A DNA stretch of 64,000 nt from Mycolicibacterium hippocampi (GCF_010723735.1 NZ_BLLB01000002.1:2604001-2668000), one strand, 5' to 3'; shown: positions 35,422 to 43,885, numbered from the stretch's first letter. Numbers and translations: made by a program. The notes: generated by a model not told the origin, from the letters alone.

Positions 35422-36240
35422 CTATCTGCACTGCCAGTTGGGTGTGCGCTTCTCCACGAAGGCCAGCGGTCCCTCCTGCGCGTCCTCGGTGCGGACCACC
35501 CGTTCGCGGAACGTCTCGGCCAGGATCTCGCCTTCCAGCAGCGGCAGGTCGAGTGTCTTGTGGATCGCCAGCCGGGTTCCCCGCACCGCAAGCGGCGCAT
35601 TGGAGTTGACGATGCCGGCGATCTCGTGGGCCCGCTCCAGCAGCTTGTCGTGCTCGACCACCTCGGTGACCATGCCGAGTTCGTACGCGCGTTCGGCGCT
35701 CATCCGCTCGTGCTTGCCCATCAGCGCCATCCGCAGCGCCACCGAGCGCGGCAGCGCGCGGGCCAACCGCACCATCTCGCGTGCGGCGACCAGGCCGATG
35801 CTCACGTGCGGATCGAAGAAAGTGGCCTTGTCTGAGGCGATCACGATGTCGCCGGTGGTGACCCAGTCCAGACCCGCGCCGCAGCAGATGCCGTTGATGG
35901 CGGCGAGCACCGGTTTGGCCATCCGCCGGAACGGGGGAGTGCCCTCCTGAGGCGCCTCCCACTGGTCGTACGTCGACAGATAGGGCCGCTCATAGACAAC
36001 CCTGCCGTCCTCGGGGATCTCCTTGACGTCGGCTCCGGTGCAGAACGCCCGACCGGTCCCGGTGACGACCATCAGCCAGACGTTGTCGTCGCTCTCGGCT
36101 TCGTCGTACGCGGCGCGCAACTCGGTGATCATGTGCGGTGACAGTGCGTTGAGTGCTTCCGGGCGGTTCAATGTGATGGTGGCGGTGTGCCCGTCGACGT
36201 CGTAGCCGATCGTGTCGAATCGGCCTGGGTTGGTCGTCAC
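35422..36240 (-). CDS. Crotonase-family protein (enoyl-CoA hydratase/isomerase-like)
   Basis: 272 residues. ATITLNRPEALNALSP and AFCTGADVKEIPE mark the fold and oxyanion hole. GICCGAGLDWVTTGDIV lacks the first catalytic Glu, and FFDPHVSIGLVAAREMVR parallels its neighbour. A charged insert (RVVYERPYLSTYDQWEAP) after the oxyanion loop may shape a bulky-substrate pocket. GTG 36240 is preceded by GGGAAG. Second gene of the leftward six-gene operon. Confidence 0.85.
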   Translation of the reverse strand: MTTNPGRFDTIGYDVDGHTATITLNRPEALNALSPHMITELRAAYDEAESDDNVWLMVVTGTGRAFCTGADVKEIPEDGRVVYERPYLSTYDQWEAPQEGTPPFRRMAKPVLAAINGICCGAGLDWVTTGDIVIASDKATFFDPHVSIGLVAAREMVRLARALPRSVALRMALMGKHERMSAERAYELGMVTEVVEHDKLLERAHEIAGIVNSNAPLAVRGTRLAIHKTLDLPLLEGEILAETFRERVVRTEDAQEGPLAFVEKRTPNWQCR

Positions 36241-36253
36241 GTACTTCCCTTCG

Positions 36254-37060
36254 TCATCTGCCTTTGAATTCGGGTGCTCGTCGCTCCCGGAAGGCAGCCA
36301 GCCCCTCTTTGAAGTCGGTTGTTCTGCAGGAGAGTTCGAGGCTCGACAACTCGTGTGTCATCGACTGGCCGAGCGTGGCTCCCAGCCCGTAGTTGATCGC
36401 CTGCTTGGCCAGCCCGATCGCCACCGTCGGACCCGATGCCAGCCGGGCGAGGAGGTCGTCGGTGGCCGCCTCGACGTCGTCGGGTGCGACGGCCTGATCG
36501 ATCAGGCCCCATTCGGCGGCCTCGCCGCCGGAGACCTTCTCGCCCAGAAGCAGCATGCGTTTGGCCCTGGTCACCCCGGCGAGTCTGGGCAGTAGCCAGG
36601 TCGCGCCGGAGTCCGGGCTGAATCCGCGGTCGACGAAGGGCTCCCACAAGGTCGCGCCCGTGGCGGCGACGGTGAAGTCGGCGGCCAACGCGAGGTTGCA
36701 GCCCAGCCCGACGGCCCACCCGCGCACACTGCACACCACCGGCAACTGGATCGTCGTGATGAGTTCGATTAGCCGGTTCGCGGTGTGCGGGATGCGCCGC
36801 GCGAGATCTCCGGTCCTCGGCCGACTGCTGGCGTTGTTGGTGGCCACCCAGTCCGCGCCCGCACAGAAGTCGGCGCCGCCGCCGGTCAGATGCACGGCAC
36901 GCAGCGAATCGTCGGTGGCGGCAGCGGTGAAGAGGGCGACCAAGTCGTCGACCATGCTGCGGCTCAGCGAGTTTCGCCGAGTCGGCCGATCCATGGTGAT
37001 GGTCAGTACGGCGCCGCTCCTGGTCTGCCGGACCGCGCCTGCATCCCCGTCGTCACCCAC
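36254..37060 (-). CDS. Crotonase-family protein, PaaG-like isomerase
   Basis: 268 residues. VLTITMDRPTRRNSLS and DFCAGADWVATN define the fold. GWAVGLGCNLALAADF has Asn where hydratases have Glu, and GFSPDSGATWLLPRLAG carries the aspartate layout of PaaG-type ring-epoxide or enoyl-CoA isomerases. The start GTG 37060 has GAGGAG eight bases upstream; in-frame ATGs at 37084 and 37096 lie on a 12-bp tandem duplication and are less likely. First gene of the crotonase-ligase operon, divergent from a GntR gene. Confidence 0.85.
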   Translation of the reverse strand: MGDDGDAGAVRQTRSGAVLTITMDRPTRRNSLSRSMVDDLVALFTAAATDDSLRAVHLTGGGADFCAGADWVATNNASSRPRTGDLARRIPHTANRLIELITTIQLPVVCSVRGWAVGLGCNLALAADFTVAATGATLWEPFVDRGFSPDSGATWLLPRLAGVTRAKRMLLLGEKVSGGEAAEWGLIDQAVAPDDVEAATDDLLARLASGPTVAIGLAKQAINYGLGATLGQSMTHELSSLELSCRTTDFKEGLAAFRERRAPEFKGR

Positions 37061-37076
37061 CCGGTCATCTCCTCGG

Positions 37077-37100
37077 ATAGCCATACAGATAGCCATACAG
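37077..37100. repeat. Tandem 12-bp duplication in a divergent promoter
   Basis: ATAGCCATACAG repeated twice without a gap (37077-37088 and 37089-37100), between the leftward crotonase operon and the rightward GntR gene. It overlaps a weak operator match (37085-37101). Confidence 0.7.
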
Positions 37101-37101
37101 T
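37085..37101. promoter_or_regulatory. Weak 17-bp palindromic operator match
   Basis: ACAGATAGCCATACAGT agrees with ACTGTAAnnnTTACAGT at 10 of 14 defined positions, mainly in the right half. Position between divergent genes supports it; the sequence alone is marginal. Confidence 0.35.
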
Positions 37102-37157
37102 TGGCACTACCATTAGTATCCTGTACAACTTAGCAAGGAAAGGTCGTCGACGGAACA

Positions 37158-37934
37158 GTGACAGTGCAGCGCATCAGGCCGCCACGGGTCGCAGAACTGG
37201 TGGCGTCCCGGTTGCGCGACGACATCCTGACCGGGCGGCTGAAAGAAGGCGACGTGCTGCCCTCCCAGGAGAGCCTGTTCGCCGAGTTCGGCGTGAGTCC
37301 GCCCGCAGTGCGGGAGGCGATCCACATCCTGGAGTCGGACGGGTTGATCTCGGTGCGCCGCGGCAACGTCGGCGGTGCGGTTGTGCACCTGCCGTCGGCG
37401 GAGCGGACCGCACAGATGATCAGCATGGTGCTGCAGACCAGGTCCGCCACACCCGGCGACGTGAGCGCGGCGCTGCTGCACCTCGAGCCGATCTGCGCCG
37501 GGATGTGCGCTGCGCGAGAGGACCGCGAGGTCGAGGTGGTGCCGCACCTACGGGCCGCGATCGACTCCCAGGTCGAGCATTTCGACACGCCCTCGCGCTA
37601 CGTGCCCAACGCCCGCAGGTTCCACGAGGCGCTTGTCTCCCGATGCGGAAACGAGCCGATGATCCTGCTCATCGGCTCCCTGGAGGTGATCTGGTCGGCC
37701 CATGAATCATCGGTGTGGAGTGACGAACACCACCCCGGCGACCCGATGGAGCCCAAGACGATGCGGGCGGCACTTCGCGACCACAACCGGTTGCTCGACG
37801 CCATTGCCGAGGGCAACGCGGTGCGTGCGGTGCGGCTGGCCCAAGACCATCTGGCCGCAGCGCGCCGCAACACGCTGGCCGCCGGGAGTTCCAAGACCAT
37901 CGAGGCCAAGCTGATCTCGGGCCACGACCGCTGA
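37158..37934 (+). CDS. GntR-family regulator, FadR/FCD subgroup
   Basis: 258 residues. Winged helix at about 8-75 (LPSQESLFAEFGVSPPAVRE followed by AIHILESDGLISVRRG), then an FCD ligand domain with the conserved acidic and histidine residues (ARRFHEALVSRCGN, LRDHNRLLDAIAEG). FadR-type proteins sense acyl-CoAs or acids. It is divergent from the crotonase/ligase operon and followed 23 bases later by a crotonase gene, so it may control both directions. GTG 37158 is used; GTG 37164 is possible. Confidence 0.88.
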   Translation: MTVQRIRPPRVAELVASRLRDDILTGRLKEGDVLPSQESLFAEFGVSPPAVREAIHILESDGLISVRRGNVGGAVVHLPSAERTAQMISMVLQTRSATPGDVSAALLHLEPICAGMCAAREDREVEVVPHLRAAIDSQVEHFDTPSRYVPNARRFHEALVSRCGNEPMILLIGSLEVIWSAHESSVWSDEHHPGDPMEPKTMRAALRDHNRLLDAIAEGNAVRAVRLAQDHLAAARRNTLAAGSSKTIEAKLISGHDR

Positions 37935-37957
37935 CGAACCGACGACAGGATCACACC

Positions 37958-38833
37958 ATGACCACCACTGCCGACGACCGGGTGCTGTTCGACGCGGACC
38001 GGGACAAGCGCATCGCGACCATCACGCTGAACAATCCCGCGCAGCGCAACTCCTACGACGCGGCGATGCGCGACCAGTTGGCGCGTCACCTCGATCTGGT
38101 CGCCGAGGACGACGACCTCACGGTGGTATTGCTGCGCGGGGCCGACGGAGTGTTCAGCACCGGAGCCGACATGAACAACGCCTACGGCTGGTACGGCGAT
38201 TCGGAGAAACCCACATCCAACCGCCGTCCGAGCCAGCGGCGGCGGCTCACCGTGGACCGCAAGTCTTTCGGCTTCTACCACAACTTGATGGGCTTCCCGA
38301 AGGTCACGGTCGGTGAGATCGATGGCTACGCCCTCGGCGGCGGTTTCGAGATGGCGCTGATGACCGACATCTCGGTGATCGGGCGTACCACCCGGATCGG
38401 GATGCCGGCGACCCGGTTTCTGGGACCCGCCCTGGGCAGCCTGCACATGTTCTTTCACCGGTTGGGTCCTGTGCTGGCCCGGCGCATGCTGCTCACCGGC
38501 GACATCATCGAGGCCGGTGAAGTCGAACACCTCGGGATCTTCACCGACACCTGCGACGCTGCATCCGTTACGGCACGCGCCCGCTACTGGGCCGAGAAGG
38601 CCGCGAAGATGCCCGCCGACGGTGTCGTCATCGCCAAGGAAGCGTTCCGTCTCGTCGAGCAGAGCCAGGCCTACCAGGGCGAAGAGGTCGCGAGCTACCT
38701 CTTCCACGCCTACGGGACCAACCTGCAGTTCGCGCCCGGCGAGTTCAACTTCGTCAAGACCCGCGCGCAGCACGGCACCAAGGAGGCGTTCCGGCTCCGT
38801 GACGAGCACTTCCACGTGCCAGAACCCGAGTGA
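37958..38833 (+). CDS. Crotonase-family enoyl-CoA hydratase/isomerase
   Basis: 291 residues with a longer middle than usual. IATITLNNPAQRNSYD, the oxyanion loop VFSTGADMNNAYGWYG, a basic insert (SNRRPSQRRRLTVDRK) and GYALGGGFEMALMTD, which keeps the first catalytic glutamate. The second loop reads MPATRFLGPALGS without a clear second Glu. The C-terminus has the usual trimerisation helices. ATG 37958 follows AGGA. It sits between the GntR regulator and a thiolase. Confidence 0.86.
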   Translation: MTTTADDRVLFDADRDKRIATITLNNPAQRNSYDAAMRDQLARHLDLVAEDDDLTVVLLRGADGVFSTGADMNNAYGWYGDSEKPTSNRRPSQRRRLTVDRKSFGFYHNLMGFPKVTVGEIDGYALGGGFEMALMTDISVIGRTTRIGMPATRFLGPALGSLHMFFHRLGPVLARRMLLTGDIIEAGEVEHLGIFTDTCDAASVTARARYWAEKAAKMPADGVVIAKEAFRLVEQSQAYQGEEVASYLFHAYGTNLQFAPGEFNFVKTRAQHGTKEAFRLRDEHFHVPEPE

Positions 38834-38845
38834 CCCGCCTCACCT

Positions 38846-38862
38846 ACTGTCCGCGCTACAGT
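38846..38862. promoter_or_regulatory. 17-bp palindromic operator, site 2
   Basis: ACTGTCCGCGCTACAGT, flanked by T and A so the arms are TACTGT/ACAGTA; same 17-base length as the other sites, with the inner AA/TT lost on one side. It is 49 bases before the thiolase ATG at 38912. Confidence 0.65.
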
Positions 38863-38911
38863 ATCTGCTAGTTTTGTAAAGTTCGCTCACGTCGAAACCG
38901 AGGTCGAGAAC

Positions 38912-40087
38912 ATGCCAACACCCGTCATCGTCGGTGCTGCCAGGACGGCCATCGGCCGGTCTTTCAAGGGCACGCTGGTCAACACGCCGCCCGAGACCCT
39001 GATCACCACGGTGCTGCCCGAGGTGGTCCGGCGCTCCGGTGTCGACCCAGCCGACATCGACGACATCATTTTCGCCGAAAGTCATTACGGTGGAGGTGAT
39101 CTCGCCCGCTATGCGGCGACCGCAACCGGGCTTGAGCATGTTCCCGGACAGTCGGTGAATCGGCACTGCGCAGGCAGCCTCACCGCGATCGGCAATGCCT
39201 CGGCGCAGATCGGCTCCGGCATGGACCGGGTGCTGATCGCCGGCGGTGTCCAGTCGCTGTCGATGACGCCGCTGACGAACTGGCGCATCCCCGGCCCCGA
39301 GCTGAAGTTCGAGGAGCGCTGGATGCCGCCCACCCACGTCGAGACACCCGACGCCCCGGCCAAGGACATGTCCATCACCGTCGGGTGGAACACCGCGCAG
39401 TCGATGGGGATCACCCGTGAGGAGATGGACGCCTGGGCCGCCCGTTCCCACCACCGCGCGGTCGCCGCTCAGGACGCGGGCAAGTTCGCCGACGAGATCA
39501 TCCCGCTCAAGGTCGAACTCCCCGACGGATCGGTGATCGACTTCAGCGTCGACGAACATCCCCGCCGCGACACCACGGTCGAGAAGCTGGCCGGGCTGAA
39601 GGTGCTGCACCCGGAGATCGAGGGTTTCTCGATCACCGCCGGAAACAGCAGCGGCACCAACGACGCCGCGGCCGGCGTGGCGGTCGTCGATCGCGACTAC
39701 GCCGATGCCCACGGGCTCAACGTGATGGCCACCGTGAAGGCCTGGGCGTCCGCGGGCGTCGCGCCGCGCGACTGTGGCCTCGGCGCGCTGAAAGCGATCG
39801 GCAAGGTGCTCGATCGCGGCGGCCTGAAGGCTTCCGACGTCGCGCTGTGGGAGATCAACGAGGCGTTCGCGTCGGTGCCGATCGCGGCCTGCCGCGAGTT
39901 CGGTCTCGATGAGGAGCTGGTCAACTTCTACGGCAGCGGCTGCAGCCTGGGCCATCCGATCGCCGCATCCGGTGCCCGGATGGTGACGACGCTGGTCTAT
40001 GAGCTGGCGCGCCGCGGCGGCGGGATCGGCGTGGCCGCGATGTGCGCAGGCGGCGGCCAGGGCGGCGCCGTCATAGTCAAGGTCTAG
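38912..40087 (+). CDS. Thiolase
   Basis: 391-residue thiolase with C86 (NRHCAGSLTA), H348 (SLGHPIAASGAR) and C378 (MCAGGGQGG), all catalytic residues intact. The first motif NRHCAGS resembles the FadA5/FadA6 branch that cleaves large or branched 3-oxoacyl-CoAs, but I cannot assign it. ATG 38912. A 17-bp operator-like palindrome precedes it, and a long hairpin (40093-40155) follows, ending the transcript against the convergent TetR gene. Confidence 0.92.
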   Translation: MPTPVIVGAARTAIGRSFKGTLVNTPPETLITTVLPEVVRRSGVDPADIDDIIFAESHYGGGDLARYAATATGLEHVPGQSVNRHCAGSLTAIGNASAQIGSGMDRVLIAGGVQSLSMTPLTNWRIPGPELKFEERWMPPTHVETPDAPAKDMSITVGWNTAQSMGITREEMDAWAARSHHRAVAAQDAGKFADEIIPLKVELPDGSVIDFSVDEHPRRDTTVEKLAGLKVLHPEIEGFSITAGNSSGTNDAAAGVAVVDRDYADAHGLNVMATVKAWASAGVAPRDCGLGALKAIGKVLDRGGLKASDVALWEINEAFASVPIAACREFGLDEELVNFYGSGCSLGHPIAASGARMVTTLVYELARRGGGIGVAAMCAGGGQGGAVIVKV

Positions 40088-40092
40088 ACCTC

Positions 40093-40155
40093 CGCCGGAA
40101 CGGTATTCCGGGCGGGAAAAACCACAACCAGGCCGCCTGGAATACAGTTCCGGCG
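40093..40155. terminator. Long hairpin, intergenic palindromic repeat copy 1
   Basis: Arms of 23 bases (40093-40115 and 40133-40155) pair at 21 positions around a 17-base loop. The left arm contains CGCCGGAACGGTATTCC. The same sequence forms a second hairpin at 54602-54662. It lies between convergent thiolase and TetR stops, so it should work as a two-way terminator. Confidence 0.8.
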
Positions 40156-40172
40156 CTGGTCGGCGGCGTGGG

Positions 40173-40919
40173 TCAGCGTTTGCGCGCGGTGCTCTTGGCG
40201 GCCTTGCGTGTCGGCTTGCTGTTCTGCTCGATGAGCCGTCCCGCATGGTCGAGGATGCACTCGAGACCGAACTCGAAGTTGCGGTCGTCGGCCGCGCTCA
40301 GGTGATGCCCCTTCTGGGTGACCGCCGCCAGCAACGGCGCGGTCTCCGGGTCGATCGACATCGTGTCGTCGATGTCGCCGTGCGCCTCTTCGCCGGACAG
40401 ATTCTTGTCGCGAAGTCGCTGCAGCACCACCGACCCGCGGACGTGCACCGACATCGCCGAGTAGGTGTCGAAGGCATCCTCGGGCGACAGACCCGCCTCG
40501 ACCAGACTGCTGATCGCCTTCTCCACCTCCTGGACGCCCATCTTCGCCGCGCGTGGGCTCAGCGCCGACCGGATGAGGATCAGGTCGGCGAGGATCGGGT
40601 TGCCCAGGAAGGTCTTGCGCATCGACCGCGCGTGGTTGCGCAGCGTCTCGCGCCAGTCCTTGGCCTCGACATACGGGGTGGCGAAGACGTACTGGCGCAG
40701 CGCACGGTCGGCCATCGCGTTGAGCAGGTCGTCCTTCTTGCGGAAGTACCAGTAGATGCTCGTGACTCCAACGCCCAGGTGCTTGCCGAGGAGCGGCATG
40801 CTCAGGTTGTCGATCGACACTTGTTCGGCGAGCTCGAAAGCTCCGCTGATGATGTCGTCGGGATTGATCGATCCGCGTTCACGCCGTTGACGCTTCTCCG
40901 CGGTCGCCTGCTTCGCCAC
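40173..40919 (-). CDS. TetR-family regulator, probable controller of the surrounding catabolic genes
   Basis: 248 residues. A basic start (KRQRRERGS) leads to the TetR helix-turn-helix at about 20-65 (INPDDIISGAFELAEQ, LGKHLGVGVTSIYWYFRKKD). The C-terminal domain is helical with a TetR_C-like pattern and a Lys/Arg-rich tail (KPTRKAAKSTARKR). GTG 40919 has GGAGG eight bases upstream, better than ATG 40934. It is divergent from a crotonase-SDR operon; the shared promoter region holds a 17-bp palindrome of the type found before at least six other units here. Local repressor of an acyl-CoA pathway is the simplest reading. Confidence 0.88.
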   Translation of the reverse strand: MAKQATAEKRQRRERGSINPDDIISGAFELAEQVSIDNLSMPLLGKHLGVGVTSIYWYFRKKDDLLNAMADRALRQYVFATPYVEAKDWRETLRNHARSMRKTFLGNPILADLILIRSALSPRAAKMGVQEVEKAISSLVEAGLSPEDAFDTYSAMSVHVRGSVVLQRLRDKNLSGEEAHGDIDDTMSIDPETAPLLAAVTQKGHHLSAADDRNFEFGLECILDHAGRLIEQNSKPTRKAAKSTARKR

Positions 40920-41099
40920 TCGGGGAACCTCCATCGTTCGATGCCACGTCGTGCCGCTCCGGGAGCCGGGGTGGTGGTCGTGAATCACCGGCAGCCGGTA
41001 TTCTGAACTGCGCCTTTGCAGTCGTGTCGCGCCGCTACCGTGCACGCGACCTTACCGTCCGGCGGCTGGGGGACACGGCCACCGTGTTTCCACTCTTCT

Positions 41100-41116
41100 A
41101 CTGTAAGGCCTATAGT
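41100..41116. promoter_or_regulatory. 17-bp palindromic operator, site 3 (TetR/crotonase divergent promoter)
   Basis: ACTGTAAGGCCTATAGT, matching ACTGTAAnnnTTACAGT except at two positions in the right half. It lies 66 bases before the crotonase start at 41183 and about 180 bases upstream of the TetR start, suiting autoregulation and control of the neighbour. Confidence 0.75.
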
Positions 41117-41182
41117 AAGCTTTTCCATCATCGTCCGGCGGCAACCGGCCAATGGTGTTGAGCGGCAGGCGAAAGGGGCACT

Positions 41183-41944
41183 GTGTCAGACGAGGTTCTC
41201 ACCGAACGCCACGGACGGACTCTGGTCATCACCATCAACCGTCCGGAGGCGCGCAACGCGTTCAATCTCGCCGTGGCACAGGGTCTGGCGGATGCGATGG
41301 ACGAGCTCGACGACACCAACGAGCTGTCGGTGGCGATCGTCACGGGCGCCGGGGGCACCTTCTGCGCGGGGATGGACCTCAAGGCTTTCATGGCCGGCGA
41401 AGTGCCTGCGATTCCCGGGCGCGGCATCGGATTCACCGAACGTCCGCCCCGCAAGCCCGTCATCGCCGCCGTAGAGGGCTATGCGCTGGCCGGCGGGACC
41501 GAGATCGTGTTGGCCACCGACCTGGTGGTTGCAGCCAGGAACGCCAAATTCGGTATCCCCGAGGTCAAGCGCGGGCTGGTGGCCGCGGGCGGCGGCCTGC
41601 TTCGGCTGCCGCACCGCATCCCGTACCAGAAGGCGCTCGAGCTGGCGTTGACCGGCGACAACTTCACCGCCGAAGAAGCCTCGGGATGGGGGTTCGTCAA
41701 CGTCCTCACCGAGCCCGGCGAAGCGCTGGCCGGGGCGATGGCGCTGGCCGAACGGATCACCGCCAACGGTCCACTGGCGGTGGCGGTCACCAAAGAGATC
41801 ATCGCCAAGTCGGCAGGCTGGACCGAGGACGAGATGTGGAAGAAGCAGAGCGACCTGATCATGCCGGTGTTCGCGTCCAAGGATGCGATGGAAGGTGCGA
41901 CGGCATTCGCCGAGAAGCGCGCGCCGAACTGGACGGGAACCTGA
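41183..41944 (+). CDS. Enoyl-CoA hydratase (crotonase family)
   Basis: 253 residues, the most canonical crotonase here. TLVITINRPEARNAFN, oxyanion loop TFCAGMDLKAF, GYALAGGTEIVLATDLVV with the first catalytic glutamate and FGIPEVKRGLVAAGGG with the second. Real syn-hydration of a 2-enoyl-CoA is therefore likely. GTG 41183 has AAAGGGG upstream. It is followed ten bases later by an SDR gene in the same operon, divergent from the TetR regulator. Confidence 0.92.
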   Translation: MSDEVLTERHGRTLVITINRPEARNAFNLAVAQGLADAMDELDDTNELSVAIVTGAGGTFCAGMDLKAFMAGEVPAIPGRGIGFTERPPRKPVIAAVEGYALAGGTEIVLATDLVVAARNAKFGIPEVKRGLVAAGGGLLRLPHRIPYQKALELALTGDNFTAEEASGWGFVNVLTEPGEALAGAMALAERITANGPLAVAVTKEIIAKSAGWTEDEMWKKQSDLIMPVFASKDAMEGATAFAEKRAPNWTGT

Positions 41945-41954
41945 CGGCACCCGG

Positions 41955-42752
41955 ATGGACCTCGGGTTCGCGAATGCGACCGCCGTCGTCGTCGGCGGGG
42001 GCCGTGGCATGGGCCTGGCGACCGCCCGCTGCCTGGCCGAGGACGGTGCCCGGGTGGCGCTGCTCGGGCGGACGAAGTCCGTCCTGGATCAAGCCGCCGC
42101 AGAATTGAGCCGCCTGGGCAGCCCCGATGCCGTGGGTATCCTCGCCGACATCGCGGACGACGACCAGGTGGTGCGGGTGTTCGCCGAACTGGGCCGGCGC
42201 TGGGGCGGCGAACTCAATGTCCTGATCAACACGGTGGGGCCAAGCGCCGCCGGCTCTTTCGAGGAGCTGACCGACGACCAGTGGCGGGCTGCCATCGAAG
42301 ACGGCGCGATGGGCATGGTGCGCTGCGTGCGGGCGGCGCTGCCGTTGTTGCGCAGCGCCGAGTGGGCACGGATCGTGAACTTCTCCGCGCACTCGACTCA
42401 GCGGCAGAGCACCAGGCTTGCGGCCTACACCGCAGCCAAGGCGATGGTGAACAGCGTGTCGAAGAACCTGTCCCTGCAGTTGGCTCCTGACGAGATCCTG
42501 GTCAACGTCGTGTCACCGGGAAGCATCGCGTCGGAGGCGCTCGTGGGTTGGGCCGAATCCGTGGGCGTCGACGGCACCGATCCGTACCGCCTGATGGAGG
42601 CCATCGACGAGCACTTCGGGCATCCGGCCCACCTGCCCCGCGCGGGCCTGGTCGACGAGATCGGCCCCGTCGCAGCGTTCCTGGCGTCCCGGCGCAATTC
42701 CTACATGACCGGCGCGAACGTCAACGTCGACGGTGGTAGTGACTTCACCTGA
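41955..42752 (+). CDS. Short-chain dehydrogenase/reductase
   Basis: 265 residues. Cofactor motif VVVGGGRGMGLA (the usual Thr replaced by Val-Gly), NTVGPS in place of NAG, catalytic NFSAHS and YTAAKAM, and the end TGANVNVDGGSDFT. Probably oxidises the 3-hydroxyacyl-CoA made by the crotonase before it, or reduces a 3-oxoacyl-CoA. ATG 41955 is used; an extension to 41883 runs inside the crotonase gene. Confidence 0.88.
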   Translation: MDLGFANATAVVVGGGRGMGLATARCLAEDGARVALLGRTKSVLDQAAAELSRLGSPDAVGILADIADDDQVVRVFAELGRRWGGELNVLINTVGPSAAGSFEELTDDQWRAAIEDGAMGMVRCVRAALPLLRSAEWARIVNFSAHSTQRQSTRLAAYTAAKAMVNSVSKNLSLQLAPDEILVNVVSPGSIASEALVGWAESVGVDGTDPYRLMEAIDEHFGHPAHLPRAGLVDEIGPVAAFLASRRNSYMTGANVNVDGGSDFT

Positions 42753-43033
42753 TCGGTGACACCTGAGGGGAGCGGCGCATGGCAACGGCCGGATACGTCA
42801 TCTCGGCGCTGAGCCAGCCCGTCGGCTCTCACCCGGAATCAATTCCCTCGCAAGGGATCTGCCCGAAGAGGCCAAGAACCAGATCCGCTCCGGTATCACC
42901 GGCTCGGATCGGTCGATGGCTGAATCCCGCAGCACTCCGCCATCTTGCAGAAGGCGCTACCGATAGGTGTACAGTATGGACGTACATCAAGTGGGAACCG
43001 CTTCTGAGGGAGCCGAACGGGCATGAGGTCGCA
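42753..43033. other. Intergenic region with a possible gene remnant
   Basis: About 280 bases before the next crotonase. One forward frame (roughly 42830-42935) reads protein-like with fragments NSLARDLPEEAKNQIRSG and ITGSDRSMAESR but has no start or continuation, so it may be a leftover of a lost gene. Another frame is open from 42779 into the crotonase but is not protein-like. A weak operator match lies at 42959-42975, and TGTAC/GTACA inverted repeats lie near 42968-42986. Confidence 0.35.
42959..42975. promoter_or_regulatory. Weak 17-bp palindromic operator match
   Basis: On the minus strand it reads ACTGTACACCTATCGGT, 10 of 14 defined positions of ACTGTAAnnnTTACAGT. It lies 58 bases before the crotonase start at 43034. 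Marginal by sequence, supported by position. Confidence 0.35.
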
Positions 43034-43885
43034 GTGACCGTTTCCGACACGAAGTCTGACACCGAGTCCGATCCGGACAGCCCGGTGCTCTTCGACCTGC
43101 GGGACAGCGGTGTCGCCGTGGTCACCTTGAACCGTCCCGAGCGGATGAACGCCTGGGGCGGCGGACTGGCCGGCGCGTTCTACCGGTGCATCGACCGCGC
43201 CGAAGCCGATCCCGACGTTCGCGTGATCGTGCTGACGGGCAACGGCCGCGCGTTCTGCGCCGGCGCCGACATGGGTGATCTCGACACGATCAGCGGTGCG
43301 GGTGAATCCGCCGGTGCGGACACCGACGTCGCGAAGTTGGTCGGGGAGCGTCATCCCCACTTCGTGACCGGCCTGCGTAAGCCGGTCATCGCGGCGATCA
43401 ACGGGGCATGCGCGGGCATCGGGCTCACCCAGGCTCTGATGTGCGATGTCAGGTTCGCCGCTGCAGGCGCCAAGTTCACCACCGCGTTCGCCCGGCGCGG
43501 CCTGATCGCCGAATACGGCATCTCCTGGATCCTGCCGCGGGTGGTGGGATGGGGGGAATCGCTCGACCTGCTGCTGAGCGGACGCACGTTCTACGCCGAG
43601 GAGGCCAAGGAACTCGGCATCGTCAAGGAGGTCGTCGCGCCCGACGAGCTGATGCCGCGGGTCCTGGCCTACGCCGAGGACATGGCGATGCACTGCGCGC
43701 CCAGCGCGATGGCGGTCATCAAGCGGCAGATCTACGGCGATGCGTTGCGCGACATCCACCAGACCAGCACCACGGCGGAAAAGCTGATGCACGAGTCGAT
43801 GCTGCGGCCCGACTTCATCGAAGGCATCACCGCCTTCTTCGAGAAGAGACAGCCCACATTCCCGCCGCTCGAGGAGGAACAGTGA
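43034..43885 (+). CDS. Crotonase-family enoyl-CoA hydratase/isomerase
   Basis: 283 residues with an acidic N-terminal extension. VAVVTLNRPERMNAWG, oxyanion loop AFCAGADMGDLD, GACAGIGLTQALMCD (no first Glu) and RGLIAEYGISWILPRVVG, which has a glutamate of the second loop type. The residue pattern points to an isomerase or a specialised hydratase. GTG 43034 has GAGG five to six bases upstream; a longer open frame to 42779 is rejected. The stop overlaps the amidohydrolase start. Confidence 0.86.
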   Translation: MTVSDTKSDTESDPDSPVLFDLRDSGVAVVTLNRPERMNAWGGGLAGAFYRCIDRAEADPDVRVIVLTGNGRAFCAGADMGDLDTISGAGESAGADTDVAKLVGERHPHFVTGLRKPVIAAINGACAGIGLTQALMCDVRFAAAGAKFTTAFARRGLIAEYGISWILPRVVGWGESLDLLLSGRTFYAEEAKELGIVKEVVAPDELMPRVLAYAEDMAMHCAPSAMAVIKRQIYGDALRDIHQTSTTAEKLMHESMLRPDFIEGITAFFEKRQPTFPPLEEEQ

